17,158 nt of DNA from CAZSVI01 sp964610205 (GTDB lineage Bacteria > Bacillota > Clostridia > DSM-8532): NCBI GenBank assembly GCA_964610205.1, contig CAZSVI010000082.1, forward strand, positions 1 through 17,158. Reading direction: 5' to 3'. Every line of letters starts with the position of its first letter. Position 1 is the first letter of the stretch. The notes below the pieces were generated by a model. That model searched no databases and was not told the origin of the DNA. It saw nothing but the letters and a program-made list of their open reading frames with translations. The translations under genes and the position numbers were made by a program. Below are positions 8,031 to 13,693 of the stretch, piece by piece.

Positions 8031-8219
8031 ATGTCCTATGCAACAGGAGCAGTATTCTCCTATTACAGGCTCAAAAACATTAATGCGATGCAAACTGCCC
8101 AAATGGCTTTCCAAAAAATGAATCAGGAACAAACAACACAAAAAATGCAGGAGCTTTTAAAAATGATGCCGGAGATAAAACCGGAACACCTTGGAAATAA
8201 TATCGACATCAAGTTATAA
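8031..8219 (+). CDS. Small protein of unknown function (62 residues)
   Basis: I do not recognise this protein. The ATG at 8031 follows GGGAGGG (8017-8023) with 7-nt spacing; an earlier ATG at 8027 is in another frame that stops quickly. The sequence has a short aromatic/hydrophobic N-terminus (AVFSYYRLKN), then a polar, Met- and Gln-rich, probably helical region (7 Met in 62 residues), and a tail PEIKPEHLGNNIDIKL. No signal peptide, membrane helix or Cys is visible. It is transcribed away from the flagellar operon and lies 95 nt before the SASP gene, so a role in sporulation or in the flagellar/sporulation choice is possible but unproven. The strong ribosome binding site and promoter position argue that it is a real gene. 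Confidence 0.65.
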   Translation: MSYATGAVFSYYRLKNINAMQTAQMAFQKMNQEQTTQKMQELLKMMPEIKPEHLGNNIDIKL

Positions 8220-8254
8220 CCCTTCACGCTTAGAAAACGCCATTATCACCATAA

Positions 8255-8300
8255 CTTACTACTCATATAAAAAGGCTTAACAGCCATAATAAGTAGTGAG
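8255..8300 (+). promoter_or_regulatory. Nested hairpin abutting the SASP ribosome binding site
   Basis: CTTACTACT (8255-8263) pairs with AGTAGTGAG (8292-8300) over 9 bp with one G-U pair. Inside is a second stem GGCT (8274-8277) with AGCC (8282-8285) and a TAAC loop. The 3' arm ends in the first bases of the GAGGAGGTG ribosome binding site. It could slow or gate translation of the SASP if transcription starts upstream. The same stretch could instead hold a forespore promoter (CTCATA, 17 nt, CATAATA at 8285-8291); both cannot be the main function. Confidence 0.35.
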
Positions 8301-8314
8301 GAGGTGAAAAAAAG

Positions 8315-8533
8315 ATGGCAGCTAACAACAACAACAACAGCAACAGCAAGACCGCATTTGACAACATGAAGTACGAAATTGCTAACCAGTTAGGTATCAA
8401 TCTGAAACAGGGCTACAATGGTGACCTGACCTCAAGGGAAGCTGGAACAATCGGTGGTAACATAGTGAAAAAAGTATTCCAGAACTATACCGGTAACCAA
8501 TATCCTCAATATGATACAAATAACAATAAGTAA
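8315..8533 (+). CDS. Alpha/beta-type small acid-soluble spore protein (SASP)
   Basis: The product has 72 residues. The ATG follows GAGGAGGTG. These proteins coat DNA in the dormant spore, convert it to an A-like form that resists UV and heat damage, and are degraded by the GPR protease during germination. Seen: the conserved core from FDNMKYEIANQLGINL (residues 15-30), with the GPR cleavage site between Glu21 and Ile22 in KYEIA, and the second signature SREAGTIGGNIVKK (40-53). The N-terminus is an Asn run encoded by five consecutive AAC codons (8324-8338). Expression would be expected in the forespore under sigma-G. A structured 3' region and terminator follow. The family is clear; the particular paralogue name cannot be assigned. 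Confidence 0.96.
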   Translation: MAANNNNNSNSKTAFDNMKYEIANQLGINLKQGYNGDLTSREAGTIGGNIVKKVFQNYTGNQYPQYDTNNNK

Positions 8534-8542
8534 AACGTATCA

Positions 8543-8567
8543 TGTAACCCTTCGCTGAAGGGTTACA
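8543..8567 (+). other. 11-bp perfect hairpin downstream of the SASP gene
   Basis: TGTAACCCTTC (8543-8553) and GAAGGGTTACA (8557-8567) pair perfectly around a GCT loop, only 10 nt after the SASP stop. A-rich sequence rather than a T-run follows, so it is a weak terminator at best. It may protect the 3' end of the SASP mRNA. Confidence 0.55.
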
Positions 8568-8663
8568 AATATAACGAGGCCCAAGATGAGCCTCTGAACA
8601 TGTGATTACGGCCTGTTGGATTACATTAACTCAAGTATACGGGCTGTAAGTCAATAGCTTTTG

Positions 8664-8713
8664 AAGACAACAGGAACCTTAAAAGGGTTCCTGTTGTCTT
8701 TTCTCTTTCTTTT
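8664..8713 (+). terminator. Strong intrinsic terminator of the SASP transcript
   Basis: AAGACAACAGGAACC (8664-8678) and GGTTCCTGTTGTCTT (8686-8700) form a perfect 15-bp stem with a 7-nt loop, followed by a pyrimidine/T-rich run (8701-8713). The stem also covers the last codons and stop of the convergent ytfJ gene (stop 8679-8681). On the minus strand no T-run follows, so it is efficient mainly for plus-strand transcripts. Confidence 0.8.
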
Positions 8714-9122
8714 CATTTTCCTCTTCATCATTGTTTTTCTTTCCAACCAGAGGAGTAATTCTGTCCAGAAGCCCGGGTACAAAATCAATAACACGATCAA
8801 ACGTTGTATTATGCTCAACAGGTAAAAGCTTGATTGTGCTGTTTTTTCCCACTACCATAAAGGCAACAGGATGAATAGTTACACCTGCTCCACTGCCTCC
8901 CGCGAATGGGAATCCTTCTTCTTGGGATCCTGACTTGGAATCTTTTTGTCCTTGATAATCTCCGCCTCCTGCCGCAAATCCGAAAGCAACCCTGGAAACC
9001 GGAATAATCACCGTATCATCTGCGGTTTGAACTGCGTCACCAACAATTGTATTTACATCTACCATATCCCGTATACTTTCCATAGCTGTTTTCATTAACT
9101 CATCAATGGGATGTGCCCCCAT
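8679..9122 (-). CDS. ytfJ: Sporulation protein YtfJ/GerW family
   Basis: The product has 147 residues from the ATG at 9122, preceded by GGAGGTG with 6-nt spacing. A longer open frame reaches 9215 but has no comparable site. The N-terminal half opens MGAHPIDELMKTAMESIRDM and contains VNTIVGDAVQTADDTVIIPVSRVAFGF, a Gly-rich loop (AAGGGDY, FAGGSGAGV at about 50-81), then IHPVAFMVVG; these are hallmarks of YtfJ/GerW. The tail from about 128 is charged (Asn, Glu, Lys). In B. subtilis GerW is made in the forespore and is needed for germination through some receptors. The gene converges with the SASP gene and follows the DUF2953 gene, the same pair as ytfI-ytfJ. Confidence 0.92.
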   Translation of the reverse strand: MGAHPIDELMKTAMESIRDMVDVNTIVGDAVQTADDTVIIPVSRVAFGFAAGGGDYQGQKDSKSGSQEEGFPFAGGSGAGVTIHPVAFMVVGKNSTIKLLPVEHNTTFDRVIDFVPGLLDRITPLVGKKNNDEEENEKKEKRQQEPF

Positions 9123-9248
9123 ATCTCTCACCTCCAAAATTTTATTTTTAAGCAATAACTCATATAGCCATTTAATAATTAAAGTTCCAATTACTTCATA
9201 TATCCAATTTGTCATTATCCTTTGCTAATACGAAGAAAACTATTCAGT

Positions 9249-9821
9249 TTATTCAGTAGAATCAGAATTTTTTTTTCTATTCCGTTTGTCTTCAATTTTA
9301 ATCCATATAATAAGCCAGAGAATATTAATTATAACAATCCGGAAAATAGCATGAAAAATTAATTTATTCCGATTCTTGTTAAAGTCCGGTAAAAAATTAA
9401 AACATTGATGTTCCAGGCTGAAATTAGCTGACAAAAAGATTAATAGAAATTGCCACAACGCTAAAAAAACACCATATAAAATTGCATCCACAGCTGCATC
9501 TTCAACAGAAAATGTCCCATGCAGTTCAAGTTTTTCTATATGAAGTACTTTCCCTGCGTGTTTTTTCAATGCACTATCATAAATACTTAAAACTTTTGTT
9601 TTAATAAATTTGTTTTCTTTCCAATCTGTTTTCCACCTCTTTTTCCCTTCATCCTCAGTACCCTTTTTAATCTCAAACACTTTTAAGTGCTTAAAAATAC
9701 TTCCTTTCACAGTGTATGTGATGTCTTCTTCCTTTGCTAAAAGCTCCAGGGATATCCTGAGACTGAATAAAAGTAATATAGTGATTATAAGGGGAATTAT
9801 TAAAAAAACCGGTAGGTTCAT
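9249..9821 (-). CDS. DUF2953 (YtfI-like) membrane protein
   Basis: The product has 190 residues from the ATG at 9821, which follows GTGAGGTGA. A frame extension to 9851 lacks support. It has an N-terminal transmembrane helix (about 3-24), a basic/charged middle (about 30-95) and the DUF2953 core ELHGTFSVEDAAVDAILYG (about 99-117), followed by hydrophobic helix FLALWQFLLIFL and a C-terminal helix at about 156-175 ending in a basic tail. Its biochemical role is unknown. It is consistently found next to ytfJ/gerW and is linked to sporulation in Bacillus. Here the spacing to ytfJ is 126 nt, so an additional ytfJ promoter is possible. Confidence 0.85.
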   Translation of the reverse strand: MNLPVFLIIPLIITILLLFSLRISLELLAKEEDITYTVKGSIFKHLKVFEIKKGTEDEGKKRWKTDWKENKFIKTKVLSIYDSALKKHAGKVLHIEKLELHGTFSVEDAAVDAILYGVFLALWQFLLIFLSANFSLEHQCFNFLPDFNKNRNKLIFHAIFRIVIINILWLIIWIKIEDKRNRKKNSDSTE

Positions 9822-9864
9822 TATTGTCACCTCACCGGCTATTCTATCCAATATAATCCATTAT

Positions 9865-9892
9865 ATTCTATGCAGCGGCAACACACTGTTAT
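9865..9892 (-). promoter_or_regulatory. Possible sporulation-type promoter upstream of the DUF2953-ytfJ pair
   Basis: In the 103-nt spacer between scpB and the DUF2953 gene the minus strand has ATAA (9889-9892), 16 nt, then CATAGAAT (9865-9872), similar to a sigma-E style -10. A TATAAT overlaps just downstream (near 9862-9867) but lacks a good -35. The B. subtilis homologues are driven by sigma-F, so the sigma factor here is uncertain. Confidence 0.22.
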
Positions 9893-9924
9893 TACAACGG
9901 AAGCAATTGCTTGCAATTGTTACA

Positions 9925-10476
9925 CTAATCTATGGGAACTTCACCCATAATAGTCTGAATATCATTCATATCAACCTTTGGTATATCCATTATGGAACTG
10001 AAGCCAAAGAGTCTTAAAAACTCTTCAGTTGTCCCATAAAGCTTAGGTTTGCCTGGACTATCCTGTCTTCCGGTTTCACAAATTAAATTCTTCTCAACCA
10101 GATTAATTATAACACTATCCGAATTCACTCCGCGTATTTGCTCTACATAAGCCCGGGTAACGGGTTGATGGTAAGCAATAATCGCAAGGGTTTCATATGC
10201 CGCCTGGGATAGACCCTGCTTTCTGTGGCCGGCCCCCAGAACCGCAATATATTCATCGTATTCCGGTTTCGTGCACAGCTGGTAACTTGTCCCTAACTGA
10301 CGCAGCATAATACCTCTTGGAGAACTTTTATACTTCATTTCCATATTTGATAATATGCTTGCCGTTGTTTTCCTGTCCTGACCCACAATCTCCGAGAGTT
10401 TTTCCAGAGTGACGGAATCACCGGACGCAAACAGTACAGCTTCAAGAATATTCTCAATATCCCGTAAATCTTTCAC
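9925..10476 (-). CDS. scpB: Segregation and condensation protein ScpB
   Basis: The product has 183 residues, typical length. ScpB is the winged-helix dimer that, with ScpA, forms the accessory complex of the bacterial SMC condensin, organising and segregating the chromosome. The start is a GTG at 10476 that overlaps the ScpA stop in the sequence TAGTG, with GAAGGTG 7 nt before it, so translation is coupled. Seen: N-terminal ENILEAVLFASGDSVTLEKLSEI (ScpB N-winged helix), the central GLSQAAYETLAIIAYHQPVTRA segment, the IRGVNSDSVI motif, and the C-terminal GKPKLYGTTEEFLRLFG motif that marks the second winged helix. Confidence 0.97.
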   Translation of the reverse strand: MKDLRDIENILEAVLFASGDSVTLEKLSEIVGQDRKTTASILSNMEMKYKSSPRGIMLRQLGTSYQLCTKPEYDEYIAVLGAGHRKQGLSQAAYETLAIIAYHQPVTRAYVEQIRGVNSDSVIINLVEKNLICETGRQDSPGKPKLYGTTEEFLRLFGFSSIMDIPKVDMNDIQTIMGEVPID

Positions 10477-11243
10477 TATATTACACCTTCATCTCTTCTC
10501 GCTCTGGCAGGTTCTATGTATATTTCCCCGAATTCCTTATCCTGATGGATTAGAGCTTTTCCCGATTTGGCAATTTCAAGTGCTGCTAAAAAACCCGTAG
10601 CCACTTCCAGTCTGGACATTTCCTTCAGGCTGAATATCCTGGAAAAACACAACCGTACACCTTTTTTCAATCTATTCAGTAACTCCTTGATTTTAATTCG
10701 CAGCGAGACCCGCTCATGCTGGATTATCCGGTTCATCTTTTTAGATTCGTCATTTTGACGATCGCGGTAACTTTGCATGATCTTCTGATAGTATTCTTTC
10801 AATAAGGCAGATGAAACCTCCTGAACAACTTCATAGGCCATTTCGGGAAGAACCTCCGGAAGCTTATAGTGCACTTTGCTCCATTTTGCTTCGTTGTTAT
10901 TTAGTAAAGCCGCAAATTCCTTCGCCTTTTTATATTCCACAAGCTTGAGTATCAATTCTTCCCTGGGATCAATTTCATCATTATCTTCTTCTTTTCGTGA
11001 AGGAAGCAGAAGCTTTGATTTAATATGCAGAAGGGTTGATGCCATTACAAGAAATTCACTGGCAATATCCAGATCCATTTCCTGCATGGCGAAAAGATAG
11101 TCCATATATTGATCCGTAATTTCTAAAATGGGAATATCATATATATCTATCTGATTTTTTTCGATCAGAAAAAACAACAGGTCAAAAGGCCCCTCAAAAT
11201 TCTTTATTCTAATCGTACAGGCTTCATGCAAAGCACTTTTCAT
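10476..11243 (-). CDS. scpA: Segregation and condensation protein ScpA
   Basis: The product has 255 residues. It is the kleisin subunit of the SMC-ScpAB complex; its N-terminal helix bundle binds the SMC neck and its C-terminal winged helix binds the SMC cap. The ATG at 11243 follows CAGGAG with 6-nt spacing. Seen: N-terminal NFEGPFDLLFFLIEKNQIDI (about 14-33), the ASEFLVMASTLLHIKSKLLLP helix (about 61-81), a charged linker, and C-terminal EVATGFLAALEIAKSGKA with FGEIYIEP, typical of ScpA. It lies 20 nt after trpS and overlaps scpB by one base. Confidence 0.97.
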   Translation of the reverse strand: MKSALHEACTIRIKNFEGPFDLLFFLIEKNQIDIYDIPILEITDQYMDYLFAMQEMDLDIASEFLVMASTLLHIKSKLLLPSRKEEDNDEIDPREELILKLVEYKKAKEFAALLNNNEAKWSKVHYKLPEVLPEMAYEVVQEVSSALLKEYYQKIMQSYRDRQNDESKKMNRIIQHERVSLRIKIKELLNRLKKGVRLCFSRIFSLKEMSRLEVATGFLAALEIAKSGKALIHQDKEFGEIYIEPARARRDEGVI

Positions 11244-11263
11244 TGGTAACTCCTGTTCGGTTA

Positions 11264-12250
11264 TCAGATCCAGTCTATTTTCATGGCGCTTCGAACTTCA
11301 TTCATAGTCTTTTCCGCAGTCTCCCGTGCCTTCTTGTTCCCTTCTCTTATTATATCCCGGATATCATCGGTTCTTTTTAGAAGCTCGGTGCGTTTTTCAT
11401 AAATCGGTGTGTGAAAGGCTCTCATTTTTTCGGCAAGATTCTTCTTACACTGTACACAGCCAATTCCCCCCGCACGGCATTGGGTTTCAATCTCGGGCAC
11501 TTCAGCTTCATTGAAAATTTTATGAAAAGCATGGACCGTACAAACTTCCGGATGCCCGGGATCTGTTTTTTTAATGCGGGCAGGATCAGTAATCATGCTC
11601 ATTACTTTCTTATTTACTTCATCCGGTGTGTCTGCAAACGCTATCGTATTTTCGTAACTTTTACTCATTTTGCGCCCGTCCAGACCGGGAAGAACTTTCG
11701 CTTTTGTTAAAAGCGCTTGCGGTTCAGAAAATACTTCCTTATAGAGGAAATTAAACCTCCTGGCAATTTCTCTTGTCAATTCCACATGAGGGACCTGATC
11801 TTCACCTACAGGTACAAAGTCAGCCTTATACATCAATATGTCCGCGGCCTGCAGACATGGATACCCCAGAAAACCGTGGGTGGTAATATTTTTTTCTTTC
11901 ATCTGAGACAGTTGATCCTTGTAAGTCGGGTTGCGTGTAAGCCAGGAAAGGGGAGTTATCATGGAAAACAGCAAATGCAATTCCGCATGATCCTTGATTG
12001 CACTTTGCAGAAAAAACACGCTCTGCGCCGGATCCAGACCGGTGCTGATCCAGTCGGCAACCATTTCGGTTATATTGTTTTTATAATTATCCGTTTCTTC
12101 ATAACCGGTGGTCAACGCGTGCCAGTCGGCTATAAAATAGTGGCAGTCATAATCTTTCTGAAGGCGTATCCAGTTTTCCAGCGCTCCGAAATAGTTCCCC
12201 AGATGCAGTGTTCCTGTGGGGCGCATACCGCTTAATATGGTCTTTTTCAT
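11264..12250 (-). CDS. trpS: Tryptophanyl-tRNA synthetase, with iron-sulfur-type Cys motif
   Basis: The product has 328 residues, the usual size for bacterial TrpRS. It charges tRNA-Trp with tryptophan using ATP. The start ATG at 12250 follows GGAGG with 5-nt spacing. Class I signatures: TGTLHLGN (residues 12-19, the HIGH motif) and KMSKS (194-198), with MITDPARIKKTDPGHPE (about 219-235) typical of the family. In the anticodon-side region there are cysteines at 237, 258, 265 and 268 (C-x20-C-x6-C-x2-C), matching the spacing class of the [4Fe-4S] TrpRS known from Thermotoga maritima (C-x22-C-x6-C-x2-C). The downstream scpA-scpB genes may be cotranscribed. A structured leader lies upstream. Confidence 0.98.
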   Translation of the reverse strand: MKKTILSGMRPTGTLHLGNYFGALENWIRLQKDYDCHYFIADWHALTTGYEETDNYKNNITEMVADWISTGLDPAQSVFFLQSAIKDHAELHLLFSMITPLSWLTRNPTYKDQLSQMKEKNITTHGFLGYPCLQAADILMYKADFVPVGEDQVPHVELTREIARRFNFLYKEVFSEPQALLTKAKVLPGLDGRKMSKSYENTIAFADTPDEVNKKVMSMITDPARIKKTDPGHPEVCTVHAFHKIFNEAEVPEIETQCRAGGIGCVQCKKNLAEKMRAFHTPIYEKRTELLKRTDDIRDIIREGNKKARETAEKTMNEVRSAMKIDWI

Positions 12251-12290
12251 ATGAACCTCCGTTCAGGAATGACCAAATAATAAATTCACA

Positions 12291-12397
12291 TTTTTAAGCG
12301 GTTATTTTCTGTCAGTACGTTGTTGTCGTCAGTTGCAATAAAGCAATTATTGCGCCTTCCTCCAGCTGGTACCGACAGAAAATCCCTCGATTAAAAA
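12291..12397 (-). repeat. 107-bp long palindrome with nested hairpin in the trpS leader
   Basis: Outer arms: TTTTTAA (12291-12297) with TTAAAAA (12391-12397). Main arms: ATTTTCTGTCAGTAC (12304-12318) with GTACCGACAGAAAAT (12369-12383), 15 positions of which 14 are Watson-Crick; the fifteenth is a G-U pair in a minus-strand RNA but a mismatch in a plus-strand RNA. A nested stem GCAATAA (12335-12341) pairs with TTATTGC (12347-12353). The unpaired flanks between them are about 15-16 nt each. It lies about 40-145 nt upstream of trpS. It may be a leader RNA that controls trpS, or a dispersed MITE/REP-like unit. It has no T-box signature. Confidence 0.7.
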
Positions 12398-12444
12398 ACA
12401 TGTTTTATTATTCGCTCATTCTTTAATCTGCTGTTGTTAAAATA

Positions 12445-12473
12445 ATATTAACCTATTCCATCTGTAAAGTCCA
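12445..12473 (-). promoter_or_regulatory. Putative promoter of trpS
   Basis: On the minus strand TGGACT (12468-12473) and TAATAT (12445-12450) are 17 nt apart. It would give a leader of about 185 nt that contains the long palindrome. It sits in the 259-nt spacer (12251-12509) between the M50 gene and trpS, which holds no other convincing feature. Confidence 0.4.
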
Positions 12474-12509
12474 GTACAGGTGTGAAATTGACCCCGCGGA
12501 AGGTTTGTT

Positions 12510-13175
12510 CTACCTGAAAAGCCCGATGATCTTATCTATTACCCAGATCATACTGTTTGCAATTGGCTCTGTAAAAAACCCCAGAATACTTCCCAGGACG
12601 CCCGGAAAAACAATTACAACAAAAAGAAAAACCATACCGATCATTCTTTCATACTGCATAAAACGAAAATAGGTTTCCGATGGAAGAACCCCGGACAAAA
12701 TTTTTGATCCGTCAAGGGGCGGAACAGGTAACAGATTAAATACAGCCAAACTTAAGTTAACTGAAAAAAACAGTATTAAGAAGTCCACTAAGTAGATTAG
12801 TGGTTTATTTCCGGCTATCAGCATTCCATACATTGACAAGACAAAAATTTTATAAATGAAAATCGCAATAAACGCCATAAGAAGATTGGAAAGAGGTCCT
12901 GCCACACTCACCAGCATGGTTCCTTTTTTCCTGTCCCTGAAAAAATACGGGTTTATAGGGACGGGTTTTGCCCATCCGATTCTCGCAACAAACATCATTA
13001 TGGTTCCGATAGGGTCAAGATGTTTTATCGGATTCAAGGTGAGACGTCCTTCATTTTTCGCTGTCATATCTCCGAGCCGGTATGCGATATAGCCGTGGGA
13101 AAATTCATGTACTGTCAATGAGATCAGCAAAACCGGTATCATCAATATATAAAACTCAAGACTTTGATTAAACAT
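12510..13175 (-). CDS. Small site-2-protease-like M50 metallopeptidase (YwhC type)
   Basis: The product has 221 residues, about the length of the compact, PDZ-less M50 group. It is a multi-pass membrane protein; such enzymes cut substrates inside the membrane, but the substrate of this subgroup is unknown. The start ATG at 13175 follows AAAGGAG with 7-nt spacing. Seen: zinc motif HEFSH (His23, Glu24, His27) in the first helix, and NLLPVPPLDG (147-156) with Asp155 as the third ligand; VAGPLSNLLMA (91-101) marks the next family helix. At least five hydrophobic segments are visible. All catalytic residues are present, so it should be active. It lies between the kinase gene and trpS, separated from both by spacers of about 100 and 260 nt. 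Confidence 0.93.
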   Translation of the reverse strand: MFNQSLEFYILMIPVLLISLTVHEFSHGYIAYRLGDMTAKNEGRLTLNPIKHLDPIGTIMMFVARIGWAKPVPINPYFFRDRKKGTMLVSVAGPLSNLLMAFIAIFIYKIFVLSMYGMLIAGNKPLIYLVDFLILFFSVNLSLAVFNLLPVPPLDGSKILSGVLPSETYFRFMQYERMIGMVFLFVVIVFPGVLGSILGFFTEPIANSMIWVIDKIIGLFR

Positions 13176-13271
13176 GTTTATGCTCCTTTATTTTTTTCAA
13201 TTTCGATTCTCGATTTTAAAACCTGCTATCCCGCTATTCTGTATCGAATATCAAAAATCCAAAATCTGATA

Positions 13272-13643
13272 TCACCTTTTCAACAACTCAAGTATTGGAT
13301 CAACAAATACAAAAATGCCCACGAACACTGCTGCAATGGCTGCTACCAAAACAGAAGCGGCCGAGAGATCCTTTACCCTCTTCGCTTCCTTTGAGTATTC
13401 ATTTGTTATCATATCCACCAGGGTTTCGCCTGCGGTATTCACCAATTCGGAAACCAGTACAAAACCCATTGCAAGGAAAAGCAACGCCCATTTTAGTAAG
13501 GATAGGTTAAAAACAATTCCAAGTATAGTTACTATGACTACCATTGTGCAATGAATTCGGAAATTCCTTTCATTTGAAAATGCCGCTTTGAATCCCTGTC
13601 CGGCAAACTTAAAACTATTCATTAAGGATCTTATTTTCTTCAT
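13272..13643 (-). CDS. dgkA: Undecaprenol/diacylglycerol kinase family protein
   Basis: The product has 123 residues from an ATG at 13643 that follows GTGGAG with 6-nt spacing; an in-frame GTG at 13655 overlaps that site and is less likely. It is a small three-helix membrane kinase that phosphorylates undecaprenol (or diacylglycerol) and so recycles the cell-wall lipid carrier. Seen: an N-terminal amphipathic region with NERNFRIH (about 24-31), hydrophobic helices at about 33-50, 53-70 and 95-117, and the family active-site motif ELVNTAGETLVD (66-77) and KRVKDLSAA (88-96). The motif has Gly72 where many members have Ile (NTAIE). Position next to ybeY matches the B. subtilis dgkA (undecaprenol kinase) neighbourhood. 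Confidence 0.92.
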   Translation of the reverse strand: MKKIRSLMNSFKFAGQGFKAAFSNERNFRIHCTMVVIVTILGIVFNLSLLKWALLFLAMGFVLVSELVNTAGETLVDMITNEYSKEAKRVKDLSAASVLVAAIAAVFVGIFVFVDPILELLKR

Positions 13644-13693
13644 AAATATCTCCACTATAACCTGCGTTTATTATAAAATACGCAGATCGCTGA

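Noticed and set aside
9610..10017. 135-codon plus-strand ORF
   Set aside because: It runs antisense across the DUF2953 gene and the end of scpB, with no supporting signal.
11717..12235. 172-codon plus-strand ORF
   Set aside because: It lies fully antisense to trpS, which has intact catalytic motifs. The translated product shows no family features.
12312..12401. 29-codon minus-strand ORF in the trpS leader (possible leader peptide)
   Set aside because: It has no ribosome binding site and no Trp codons, and its sequence is dictated by the palindrome. I treat it as a by-product of the repeat rather than a gene.
12251..12450. T-box riboswitch upstream of trpS
   Set aside because: T-box control of trpS is common in Clostridia, but the conserved T-box sequence, a specifier-loop stem and a terminator/antiterminator pair are not visible here.
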